From: Coix lacryma-jobi var. lacryma-jobi
Taxonomy: Eukaryota > Streptophyta > Magnoliopsida > Poales > Poaceae
Reading direction: 5' to 3'
Length of the DNA stretch: 64,000 nucleotides
Assembly: GCA_009763385.1 (NCBI GenBank)
Contig: CM019828.1
Span: 23,011,000-23,074,999, forward strand
Shown here: piece by piece, positions 8,666-20,246 of the stretch
How positions within the stretch are numbered: position 1 is the stretch's first letter
Layout of the letters: the number at the start of each line of letters is the position of its first letter
Notes under the pieces: model-generated
Databases searched by the model: none
What the model saw: only the letters and a program-made list of their open reading frames with translations
Told to the model about the DNA's origin: nothing
Translations under genes and position numbers: made by a program

Positions 8666-10966
8666 ATGCAAAAGATGAAAGATGAGATGGAGAGCATGAG
8701 GCAAGCTTTGGCCAACAAAGGCGAAGTATCCGGAAGCGGAGAAAATCCGCCACAACCCAAAGAAGATAAGAAAAAGGAAGATGAAGTGAAAGGCAAGAGG
8801 GAGAAGGAGTTCTCTAACATGTCTTATGACTATAGCCAAATGGGCAAAGTCATTCAATTGCCTAGCGTCAATCTAGGCAAGCCACCCTCCTTCGATGGAA
8901 TCAACTACAATGATTGGGCACACAAGATGAAGCTACATCTTCTTGCCGCAAGAGTTTGGGAGATTGTCGAGAATGGACCAAATCATGTTGAAGGCGAAGA
9001 GTTCACCGACAATGATGTGGTTGAGTTTCAACAAAATGTTCAAGCCGCATCATTAATCCTATCATGCCTTAAGCCCGAAGAAAGCAACAAGGTATATGGA
9101 ATGGAGAATGCCAAGAAGATTTGGGACACTCTCAGGATATCATATGAGGGTGATGCAAGTGTGAGGAAGTGCAACATAGAGCTTCTTGAAGGAAAGATTG
9201 AGAACTTCACGATCAAGAGTGGTGAGACCACTCAACAAATGTTTGATAGATTTATGACATTGATCAACAAGATTAGAGATCTTGGAGACACAAAGTGGGA
9301 TGACAACTCAGCTGCAAGAAAGCTATTGAGAGCATATAGAAAGAAGAACAAGACACTTGCATCAATCATCATGGAGAGACCCAACTATGAGAGCATAGGA
9401 CCTCATGAGATGCTTGCCAAAATAAAGCATCATGAAGTCTTAGATGATGAAGCCATAGAAGATCAAGAAGCAAGCAACAAGAAGGTGGTAGCTCTCAAGG
9501 CAAAACAAGAAGAAGGAAGCAAGGCCCAAAATGACTCATCAAGTGAAGGGAGTGACGACTCCGATGATGAGATTGCACTTCTCGTGAAGAACTTTAAAAG
9601 ATTCATGAGAAAGAAGATGTACAAGAAGGGCAAAGGTGGATACTTCAAGAAGTCAAAGAAGAGAAATTGCTATGAGTGTGGTGCGGACGATCATTTCATT
9701 GCCGATTGTCCACAAAGGAAGAACAAGAACAAGTATAGCAAGAGTGATGACAAGAAACAAAGAAGAAGAAGAGGTGGTGAAGCTCATCTTGGTGAGGAAT
9801 GGTTCTCGGAAGATGACTCTAGTGATGAAGAGAAGATCAAGGGCAAGGAGAAAGAGAAGGGAGCGACCAACATTGCCATACACAAGACTTCTTCTCCAAG
9901 CCCCCTCTCCAACATGACTTCCTCAACCACTTCATCACGCTTGTTCTAGGACCTCACCGACGATGAGGATGACGTCACTCATTCTTGCTTTATGGCTAAG
10001 AATGAGAAGGTATTACATCATTCTCCTACTTGTTCTAGCAATGAATATAGTAATGATGACATGGATGAATTTGAACTAAGCATCATAAGAAAATTTGGTA
10101 AGAAAGGTGGATCAAAGATATTAAAATTGCTTAGCAAGTTGGAAAGTCGGAATGAGAGTCTTGTTTTGCAAGGGGACTTGATCTCTCAAGAGAGAGAAAA
10201 GAACCTTGCATTGTAAGCCTCTCTTGCCGAGGAGAAGTTGAAGGTTGAGAAATTGATCGTGGAACTATCTTTAGCTAACGACTCTAACAAGAAGTTGGCT
10301 AAGGAGTGTTCCACGAGCAATGACTCAATTGCTAATCTAAAGAGTAAGATTAGCTTGGTTCAAGAGAGCCTCACAAGCTCTCAAGATAAATATCAAACTC
10401 TTGAACTAAGATACAACACTCTTTGGAGTAGTACTTCTTCAACTACTCCTAAGGATTCCGACAAATCTAATGCCTCAACAAGTAATGGTTGCAATAGATG
10501 TTATAAAGTTGATATAAATGCTTGTGCAACTAACATTGTTGAGTTAGAGAAGAAGAGCAAAGAGATCCAACAGTTGAACATGATCTTGAGGAATGGTTGC
10601 AAGTGTAAGATGGAACAACCAAAGGATATCCTCAAGACCACAAGACATCCATCCATTAAGGATGGAATTGGGTACAATAGATATGGTGGCAAGGCCAATG
10701 GAAGGAAGGTGGTCAATGGGGTACCTTTTGTTAACTTTAACAAAGGGGTTCCTCTCTTTGACCTCATGAACAAGGCCAACAAGATTGCCAATCCAAAGGC
10801 TCCACTTGCTAATGGTAAGATCAACCAGGAAAAGCAAGTGGAGGTCCCCAAGCAACAAAAGCCTACATCAAGAAGCTATACATGTGATTACTTGTGTTGT
10901 TGGGGAGAGAACGGCAAGATTGTCGTCAAGTATGTTGGTGCCCTCAAGAAGAGGGAGATAATGTGA
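8666..10966 (+). pseudogene. Sirevirus gag (UBN2-type capsid, CCHC zinc knuckle, coiled-coil C terminus), interrupted by stops
   Basis: Gag forms the capsid-like particle and binds RNA. The first open segment (8666-9949) has an acidic/lysine-rich start, a UBN2-type Gag core (PPSFDGINYNDWAHKM..., then ...MENAKKIWDTL...) and a knuckle CYECGADDHFIADCP (C-X2-C-X4-H-X4-C) near residue 330. The same frame then passes stops at 9947-9949 and 10214-10216 and continues to 10966 as a Lys/Glu/Ser-rich region predicted to be coiled coil. A long C-terminal Gag extension is known in Sireviruses. The true start may be the ATG at 8596, which is now out of frame, implying an early frameshift. Confidence 0.85.
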
Positions 10967-11057
10967 AATGTTTGGGTGCCAAAAGTTTATGTGACTAACC
11001 CCCTAGGACCCAATCTCATTTGGGTACCTAAATCAAGAACATAATCTTGTTTTGTAG

Positions 11058-12242
11058 GAATATGCCTCTGGTGGAACAAGTTGGGTGTTGGATAGTGGAT
11101 GCACCAATCATATGACCGGGGCAAAAGAAATGTTTACCTTCTTCCAACCAAGCAATGATTGATGTAACAACATTGTGTTTGGTGACAATGGTAAAGGAGA
11201 AGTGCTTGGTTTGGGTAAAATTGCTATCTCAACTGACAATTTCATATCTAATGTATTACTTGTGCATTCGTTGAGTTACAATTTGTTGTCCGTTTCTCAA
11301 CTTTGTGAAATGGGTTACGATTGTCTCTTTACGGATAAGGGTGTGACCGTCTCTAGAAGAAGGGATTCCTCTATTGCATTTAAAGGCGTGTTGAAGGGAA
11401 AACTTTACTTAGTTGACTTCTCAACTAGTAAGGTAGAACCTACAACATGTCTAATGGCAAAATCTAGCATGGGTTGGCTTTGGCATCGCCGACTAGCTCA
11501 TGTTGGGATGAGGAACTTGGCCCAACTTCAAAGGGAAGGGCACATCCTTGGACTAACCAATGTCTCGTTTGAGAAAGATAGGATTTGCAGCGCATGCCAA
11601 GCCGGAAAGCAAGTTGGAGCAAAGCATCCAATGAAGAACGTCGTGTCAACAACAAGGCCATTGGAGCTACTACATATGGACCTCATCGGACCCGTTGCTT
11701 ACCAAAGCATCAGCGGTAACAAATATGGTTTCGTTATTGTTGATGACTTTTCTCGTTTCACTTGGGTGTTCCTTTTAGCAGATAAAAGTGAGACTCAAGG
11801 CATCTTCAAGAAGTTTGCTAGAAGGGCTCAAAATGAGTTTGAGCTCAAGATCAAGAAAGTGAGAAGCGACAATGGGACCGAGTTTAGGAACACATAGAAG
11901 AATATCTTGATGATGAAGGAATCAAGCATGAGTTCTTCGTTCCATACACCCCACAACAAAATGGGGTTGTGGAAAGGAAGAGTAGAACTCTTGTTGAAGC
12001 CGCAAGATCTATGTTGGATGAGTACAAGACTTCCCATGGCTTTTGGGCGGAGGCGATGAACACCGCGTGTCATGCCATCAACCGCCTCTACCTCCACAAG
12101 CTAAGGGACAAGACGCCATATGAGCTTCTAACCGGTGACAAACCAAAGGTGCATTACTTTCGAGTTTTTGGCTGCAAGTGTTTCATACTTAACAAGAGAG
12201 CCAAAAGTTCAAAGTTTGCACCTAAGGTACACGAAGGCTTTC
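11058..12242 (+). pseudogene. Sirevirus pol, part 1: protease and integrase
   Basis: In a frame different from gag, this begins with the aspartic protease active site WVLDSGCTNHMTG. A TGA follows at 11160-11162. The same frame resumes as the GAG-pre-integrase/HHCC region (WHRRLAHVGMRNL, then CSACQAGK) and the integrase core, with HMDLIGPV and VRSDNGTEF supplying two catalytic Asp. A 1-nt frameshift at about 11890 moves the frame, after which NGVVERK supplies the catalytic Glu. The segment ends at 12242, inside ...KVHEGF, where the first nested element inserted. It is inactive as it stands. Confidence 0.9.
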
Positions 12243-15200
12243 TGTCACACCCGGTTTTAAAAACAAAACCAGATTCACCATATGTGTACCCAGGAAGTCC
12301 ACACATACAGTAACAGAATAAAGAATATCAGAAACAATGTTATTATATAACGTAAACATAAACATATTAACACTTACATCTATCGGAGTATAGCAGAACG
12401 ATTACTAATCTTCTCTTCAGGCTCCACTCTTCACAGGGACGACTGACTGGGGGTGCATACGCCTAGCACTCCATATCCACTTAAACCATGGTTCTGAGCA
12501 ACTTCTACTAATGATTGGAGGTGTTGGGAAAATAGCAAGAGTGAGCACATATCGTACTCAGCAAATATAACATGAGGTTCATGAGGCCAAATAAAGCTGA
12601 CACTGGTTTAACTGCAGTAGCTTTTAGTTGGCACAATTTTAGCATTAGATAGCATCAATGATAATCATCCCAAATTAAACATGTGATCAATGTGAACATG
12701 AAATCATTGAACAATATAATAATATCAAATTAAAACATTATTAAGCAACAACTATACCATAAGAATTCCAGGTCACTCGTAACCGTGAGCACGACTGATA
12801 TATCAATTTTACACTCTGCGGAGGTTGTACACTTTACCCGATGAGTCGTGATATCCAGATGCCCGGGTTAATTACTCCCATAACACTTTCAAGGTGAGCG
12901 GACACGATACACTGCGAAGCCTTTCAAAGGTTCGTCTAACAAGTTAGGGCCGCTAGGTCTTAAGGCAAGGGGATATAGAGCCCTCCTTCCAGGTGGCACA
13001 ACAACACGCAGCCTATACACATGTGGATAGAAACCGCACTATACCCGTCTCAGCAAGCGCCTTATGCGCCCTTTCGGGTAACCACTAACAAGCTAGAAAA
13101 GGTCCTTATACTGAGCTAAGGTCAAAGCCATATAACTCCCATGGTTGCACTGTATGTCCCGGGTGATCCCTTATAGTAGTTCCTGAACCATGTTGCTATA
13201 AAAGCCAATTTTACCAAGTTGCATACATCATTAAATCAGGTTCACATGATCAAAGTTTAAATTGAGCACTAGCATAGTTCTACCCAATGCATACCAAGTA
13301 TAACAAGGCACAAGATCAACACCTAGGATAATTCTAAATAGGCGTCAAGGTAGACACATGCATATGATGATTATAGTGAATTAAGGTTATTAGGACATCA
13401 AGGAGGATCCCATGCTATACTTCCCTCGATTACTTGCTCAATCCTCATAGCATCAGTCTTCGGTCATCACCTTCTGATCTTCAGCACTCACAAACGGTCC
13501 TCGTCTACTCGTAGCAAATACCACACATAGACCAACATACGAGCACACGAAAAGAGACGACTAAGAACAATACATCATACAAGAGAAAACATCACACTAA
13601 AGAAAAGCTAGATGCTACGGTCGTAGGAACGCAAGAAACGTCGCTAACGAAGCTATCGTTAAAACACACGTCTACCGAGAGTTTTATATTATAAAAGTAA
13701 CAACTACAAGTTTATTTTGTTTTAATTCAATAAAAATATATTAATTCAAATTAGATAAAATTATATTTTAATTTTTTAAAGACCATTAAAGTAATCATAT
13801 TTTAATTAAAAACATCATTACATAATTTATTAAGCATATTAAACTTTATCTTTGCAAAAGAAAAGAAATATACGAGAACATCTAATCAGACTGTATGCAA
13901 TGTGACATTTAACTAAGCAAATTATAATCTAGTAAATACACATCATTAATCAAGTTAATAGTTAATTATAAAACATCCGATATTAAACACTAGATTGCTT
14001 TTAATTAGAAAAGTAATTAATCAAATTAACATTTGGATTAATAAATCATAACTAAAAGACATGATGAACATTACCACTAACATATAGATCACATCGACAT
14101 TAATCTAATGCAACTTGAACAAGATAAAATGAAATTAAACTTAAATTACTTTTAATTAAAAACTACTAAATAAACATTAACTAAATTAATTATTTACATT
14201 AAAATTTAAGTATGATGCAAAGCCTATAATTAGAACAGTACACTAATCATAAGATACATGGCAAAGAGTTTTGAAAATCAATCTACATCTCACTACGATC
14301 ACACAGACACAAAGAACACGCCAAACGGAGCTATAGCGCGAAAGCTATATTCTAAGCAACATTAAAAGATACTAATTATTAGATTAGTTCTAAGTCAAAT
14401 TTTAATTATGAAAAATAATATGAACAGTAGTATAATTAGATAGATCTTAATGAAGCGAATCGAACGCAACTTGAACCCCTCAAAACGGATCTAAAATGAA
14501 TTAACAGTGACTAAAAACGTCTCAAAGGAAAACTCGTAATTACCTTATTTGCCACAGACCGTACTCTTCTCTGGATGTTCGGAACGTGCAGCATGGAGGG
14601 GATCGGGAAGAGGACTTGGGGCTTGCTCGACCAACAGCTGGAGGGGCTTCGGTGGGAGGCCTCTGCGGCCGTTGGCGGCGGCGGCTTGGCACGCTCTCGG
14701 AGCACCAGGTGCTCGCTCTCGCACAGCAACCGAACGAAGGCAGGCCAGGCGCCACCGTGTGGGCAGGCAGGGGCGCACGGACAAGTGACGGCCGGAACTT
14801 GGTGTAGGCGATCAGCGAACGTGAAGATAGATTAGGGAACAGATCAAACGGGGATAGATCATAAAAAGGAAAAGTCGATGGTATAGAGAATAATAAACGG
14901 AACCATTTGGGTTGGTGCGGATATTTAGAGAGGAGGACTCCCTATCCTTATGTCAACTAGCAATATTGTACTAATTGATATTGCAACTCCCACCTTTACT
15001 AGTGGACCTAAATAAATTTAAAAATCCATTAGTAAACAAAGACATGGATATTTGGAATTTATTAGCATTATTGTGCATGGGCTTTGTTGGAGGAAAGAAA
15101 AAGACAGATTTTATTATTTTCGAAATTATTTAATTTCTGGATTAAAATAATTCTAGAAAAGTGTAGAATTGATATTTAAGTCAGGAAAAAAATACTCTGA

Positions 15201-15760
15201 TGGTTCCGAAAATTCAAGAAAAAATTTCAGAGACATGAGGAACCCAAATAAAATATTTGGAGCTCATGAAAAGATATTTTGGGACATCTAAAAATTAGAT
15301 TATGCTTCTAGAAAAATAGGAAAAAGTCCCGGAAAAAGTCAGAAAAAAATTCCCGAGAAGATTTTGGAGATATGATGATGAATGATGAACACCAAGGAAT
15401 AATTTAGAGCAGGAGAAAAAGATTTTTTTTGGGAGACTCCAATAGAAGAGTTAATCTAGAAAACAAAGAATTTGGTTATAGGAGAAGATATGGACAAGGC
15501 GGAGAAAGATAAACGACTTAGTAAACGCGTTTTTGGAAAACTTTACTCACTCGCAACATAAGACGAAACAACAATCAACCATCACATCAAGCATAACCCG
15601 TCAAACTACTTTAGCAAAAATTTTGAAATCCATATTTTCCTATGACTATATTTGCGCTAGATCAAACAAACTTGTAAATTTTATTCCAAATATTGAAATC
15701 ATTAATTTTATTTATTGTTTTCTACTCACAGTCCAAAATCAGAAATTTTGGGATGTGACA
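12243..15760. repeat. Solo LTR (3,518 bp) nested in Sirevirus pol, TSD CTTTC
   Basis: Starts TGTCACACCC and ends GGGATGTGACA, flanked by a perfect 5-bp TSD CTTTC (12238-12242 and 15761-15765). Removing it rejoins the pol frame exactly (HEGF/LLGYGTNEHGY). No PBS, PPT or retroelement domain lies inside. TGTCACACCC...GTGACA ends and a length near 3.5 kb fit long-LTR Ty3/gypsy elements of the Tekay/Del type, but that is inference. The interior is AT-rich except for a GC-rich patch at about 14560-14800. Because the ends are mutually inverted, the orientation is not determined. Confidence 0.85.
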
Positions 15761-15761
15761 C

Positions 15762-17137
15762 TTTCTACTTGGTTATGGTACTAACGAACACGGCTACCGC
15801 GTATTCAATAATGCCACTGACACTATTGAGTTAACGGTAGACGTGACTTTTGATGAATCCGACGGCTCCCAAAAGGAGCAAGTCAATGATGAGCTTGTAG
15901 GTAATGACATGCCTCCATCCGAACCTATCAAGAAGCTTGCAACCGGTGATGTGAGGCCCGTTGAAATTCAAGATGATGAAGATGATCCATCGCACACTCC
16001 ACAAGATTCTCATGTTCATCATGTGCATCCAAATGCGCATGATCAAGCTTGCGCAACTCCGAATAGTGGAATTGTGAATGATGTTGAAGTGATACATCAA
16101 GTTGATGATCAAACACAAGCTCAACATGAAGACCGACAAGATGATGGGGACATCCACACATATGACAAAGATGATGAAGATGGACCCATCCAAAGGAGAT
16201 CACTTGTGCCACATCCAAGAGTTCATCATGCAGTTCAACGGGACCATCCCACTGACAACATATTAGGGAGCATACGACGTGGGGTAACGACACGATCTCG
16301 TTTAGCAAGTTTTTGTGAATATTACTTGTTTGTCTCCTCTTTGGAACCTCTTAGGGTGGAAGAAGCACTTGATGATCCAGACTGGGTGATGGCTATGCAA
16401 GAAGAGCTGAACAACTTCACCAGGAATGAAGTCTGGTCCTTGGTGGAAAGGCCCAAGCAAAATGTGATAGGAACCAAATGGGTCTTCCGCAACAAGCAAG
16501 ACGAGCATGGCGTGGTAACAAAGAACAAAGCACGGTTGGTGGCTCAAGGTTTCACTCAAATCGAAGGTTTGGATTTTGGGGAAACCTATGCACCCGTAGC
16601 TAGGCTTGAGTCAATTCGTATATTACTTGCCTTTGCTACTCACCGTGATTTCAAGCTATACCAAATGGATGTGAAAAGTGCATTCCTTAACGGCCCCCTC
16701 TCTGAATTGGTATACGTGGAGCAACCACCGAATTTTGAAGATCACAAGTTTCCCAACCACGTCTACAAGCTCGATAAGGCACTCTATGGGCTCAAGCAAG
16801 CCCCTAGAGCTTGGTATGATTGTCTTAAGGACTTCCTACTCAAAAAGGGTTTTGAGATAGGGAAGGTCGATGCTACTTTATTTACTCGCAAAGTCGATAA
16901 TGATATCTTTGTGTGCCAAATATATGTCGATGACATAATATTTGGTAGTACTAATGTGACTTTCTGTGAGGAATTTAGTAGGATCATGACCAAAAGGTTC
17001 GAGATGTCCATGATGGGTGAGTTGAAGTATTTCCTTGGATTCCAAATCAAACAACTCAAGGATGACATGTTCATCAGTCAAACCAAGTATACAAGAGACA
17101 TGCTAAAGAAGTTTGAGATGGACAAGGCCAAACCCAT
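15762..17137 (+). pseudogene. Sirevirus pol, part 2: end of integrase, reverse transcriptase
   Basis: The frame is open from the integrase C-terminal GYRVFN block through the RVT_2 domain: WVFRNKQDEHGVV, KARLVAQGF, DVKSAFLNG, ALYGLKQAPRAWYD and the catalytic YVDDIIFGS (YVDD at 16923-16934), ending in KYTRDMLKKF. This RT segment is uninterrupted and its catalytic residues are present. It is truncated at 17137 by the second nested solo LTR. A pair of acidic, His/Asp-rich segments (about 15900-16200) links integrase to RT. Confidence 0.92.
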
Positions 17138-18682
17138 TGTTGACGCAAAATGTGACACCTCGCGCCAAGCACACAGCAAGCCGAAAAGCTAGCTTCAATC
17201 GGGTGCCCGGAGTGTGTTGAATCCGGAGACGTGCCAGTCGGTTTGACCTGAAAACCAACAAGGGATAAAAATGTGAGAATACCTCTGGAACATGCCGGGT
17301 GAGACCAGACAGTTCCATATGTACGGCTTTGAAAGCCAATCACGACGGCACACAGCTATAAAAGCTGTCTGTCGAAACAGATTTATAAAATCATTCGGCA
17401 AGTATAAAGAAAGCATATAAACATGTTGATTGCCGAACGCATATGTATTAAAATAAACATGTAACTTGTAGATATAAATCTATTCAAACAAAACATGCAT
17501 AGGCTAATCCAACTAGTCTGCCGCACGTCTAGTCTTCATAAACCCATCAAGCATAAACTCAAGCAAAGCTAATCCACCGCATGATACCACTTGCTACAAG
17601 TCTACGCCACTCCTTATAATTAGATTAATCCACCGCATGACACGATCTAATTATAAGAAGCTAAAAGCATGTATATATCTGAACAAGTCTATATGAACTT
17701 ATTACTCGTGTAAGCTTAACCAAGATCGGCAAACTAGCCGAGTTGGGGTCCATGAAGAAGGAACATACAAGCAAGCATGATCAAACCAATCTAAAACCTG
17801 CATCTGCCGCACGATACCTAGTTCTATCGAAGCCTAAACATGATTGACATGCATGAACCCACAACATGTAACAACCTAGATTGAAAGCTGATCCGACCAT
17901 CATGATCTTATGATTAGCAAAGCACAAGCAAACTTGTGAAACAAGGCCGAATAGAGATCAATCTAGATTGGGCAAAAGAGTGTTACAAGAATTTAAATAA
18001 ATAAAACACATAACACATGATAACTTAATGAATCTATCAGATCTGCCAAATCTAATAGAGCCGATAACTATTTTTACTCATGACTTAATCCGCCGCACGA
18101 TACAAGGCACAAGCAAAAAACTCCCGTCATAAGCTTAAATCTGCCGCACGATACTAAGCTTAACATACGAGACTACTTGCATCATATCTAAATCCACCGC
18201 ATGATACTAGACATGATAGCAAGGTTGCCAGTACTTACGGAGGTCGACAGATCGATGATTCCTCTCGAAGAACTCGACGACACGACTAAGGACTCGAAGG
18301 TGGCACAGGGCCGGTTTGTATTGATATGGTTGTGAACGTCTATTACAATGGTCGAGGCTTCATATTTATACCCTGGGCTAATAAGAGTCCTGAAAGGACT
18401 ATGACTAACAAAACATATCTAAAGAAATATCAAGATACACATATATTATGAATATGTCACTTAACCCTCTATGGACATGTACGTACAAGCATAGTACGTA
18501 TCCCTGCTTCTCCCATCTTGACGTTTATTGGATGCCATGCTTCTGCCAAAAATAATATGTTCTTCTTTCCTTAATTGCACGAACTCTAATCTTCATGTAT
18601 CTTTATTTCTATATCTTTTCTTCATGCACGTGCAAACCAAATCACGATCTTAATTGCTCTTTACCAAATTTTGGTGTAAACA
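17138..18682 (-). repeat. Solo LTR (1,545 bp), family X, nested in Sirevirus pol, TSD CCCAT
   Basis: The plus strand starts TGTTGACGCAAAATG and ends TTTTGGTGTAAACA, flanked by CCCAT (17133-17137 and 18683-18687). It is largely the reverse complement of the solo LTR at 2151-3655, including the GTATCRTGCGGYGGATT motifs, but the U3 end differs. Removing it rejoins AKP/IKTPM of pol. Confidence 0.85.
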
Positions 18683-19426
18683 CCCATCAAGACCCCCATG
18701 CCTACCAATGGATATCTTGATCTAAATGAGGATGGTAAGTGAGTGGACCAAAATGTATATCGCTCTATGATCGGTTCCTTGCTTTACCTTTGTGCATCTA
18801 GGCCTGATATAATGCTTAGCGTGTGCATGTGTGCAAGATTTCAAGCTAATCCGAAAGAATGTCATATTATGGCCGTTAAAAGAAGCTTTCGATACTTAGT
18901 GCACACTCCTAATCTTGGCTTGTGGTATCCCAAGGGCTCCACTTTTGATCTACTTGGCCATTCCGATTCGGACTATGTCGGTTGCAAAGTAGATCGAAAG
19001 AGCACTACCGGGACTTGCCAATTTATTGGAAGGTCTTTGGTGTCATGGAGTTCCATGAAACAAAATAGTGTTGCCCTATCCACCGCCGAAGCCGAGTATG
19101 TGGCGGCCGGCGCTTGCTGTGCCCAACTACTTTGGATGAAGCAAACACTAAAAGATTTCGGATGTGAGGAAAACAAAATTCCACTTTTGTGTGACAATGA
19201 GAGTGCTATCAAGATAGCAAACAATCCCGTAAACCATTCTCGCACAAAACACATTAACATCCGACACCATTTCTTGAGAGACCACGAAGCCAAAGGAGAT
19301 ATCTCCATACGCCATGTGAGCACCGAAAAACAATTAGCTGATATCTTCACAAAGCCTCTAGATGAGTCAAGATTTTGTGCTTTGAGGAGTGAACTAAATA
19401 TCATTGATTCTCGCAACGTGGCTTGA
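18683..19426 (+). pseudogene. Sirevirus pol, part 3: end of RT and RNase H
   Basis: Resumes with KTPMPTNGYLDL, has a TGA at 18740-18742, then continues to 19426. It has the connection motif SMIGSLLYLCASRPDI, the RNase H motifs HSDSDYVG, STAEAEYVA and DNESAIKIA, and the ending HIRHHFLRDHEAKG-like block plus QLADIFTKPL, all typical of copia RNase H. The catalytic acidic residues are present. The one stop would truncate any product. Confidence 0.9.
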
Positions 19427-20246
19427 TGTCTTGCACATATTTGTTTTCACCTAGAGATTCTAGACAAAAGTTTTGTCAAACTTTGTGTGTGATTTCAAAA
19501 TCTATTTTGCATGCTTCACTTGTGTCCATAGTTATGAAATGCTTGTATGAAATATGGACATGATTGGAGTGTGTGTAGTATACCACACAAGGTTCTCCTA
19601 GGATAGCTCTCTGTCCGTTCTGGAAGTGAACGATCGGTAGTACTGCCATAAGGGCCGGTAGTACCGACGTCGGTAGTACCGACCCCTATGGGCGGTAGTA
19701 CTGACCAGGTTTGACCCGGATATAAATGGTCGCGGTGAAATCCCTTTCTACCCTATCCAGTCAGCCGTTTTTCACCGCAACCGCGCTGCCGCCCGTGCTT
19801 CCCAGTCGTCGCGCCCCTCTCTCTGATCTCCCCTCTCCTCCACCCTAATCCAAATCCCTCTGGTGGGAAGGTGCGTTGGAGCAAGGAGATCGTCTTGGTG
19901 TTGTTCGTGAAGCCCGGAAGTTCCTCCTACATCGGATTTCGACCTCTTCTTCTTGAGTAGCAAGGTACTAGGGTGTTCATGCCCGATCTCTCAATGTACC
20001 TTGTTCTAGGTCGATTCCTTTCGTAGGATCATTCTATCTAGTGTGTAGATGCTTCTAGGATTTATGGATCAAAGTGAACCGCACGCTACAGTGCAGTCAG
20101 TAGTACCGCCCGCTACGGTCGGTAGTACCGACCGCACGCAGTGAGCAGTTTTCTTCCCCGATCTTGATCGTCTCCTTTGCTACATCCGTTGAAGTTGTTT
20201 TTGTTATCACTTGTGTCTCATATCGGTCTATGCTATCTTTTTCTAG
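19427..20246 (+). other. Sirevirus spacer between pol and the 3' ORF
   Basis: Non-coding, pyrimidine-rich and again carrying CGGTAGTACCG-type palindromes (about 19630-19715 and 20095-20135). These match the LTR array, so the palindromic motif is not confined to the LTRs. Confidence 0.6.

Noticed and set aside
14545..14835. GC-rich ORFs inside the 3.5-kb solo LTR
   Set aside because: Several frames on both strands are open together, which points to base composition. No domain.
12243..15760. Reading this segment as a full DNA transposon because its ends are inverted (TGTCACA...TGTGACA)
   Set aside because: 5-bp TSD and TG...CA ends fit an LTR better, and no transposase or long TIR beyond about 10 bp is present.
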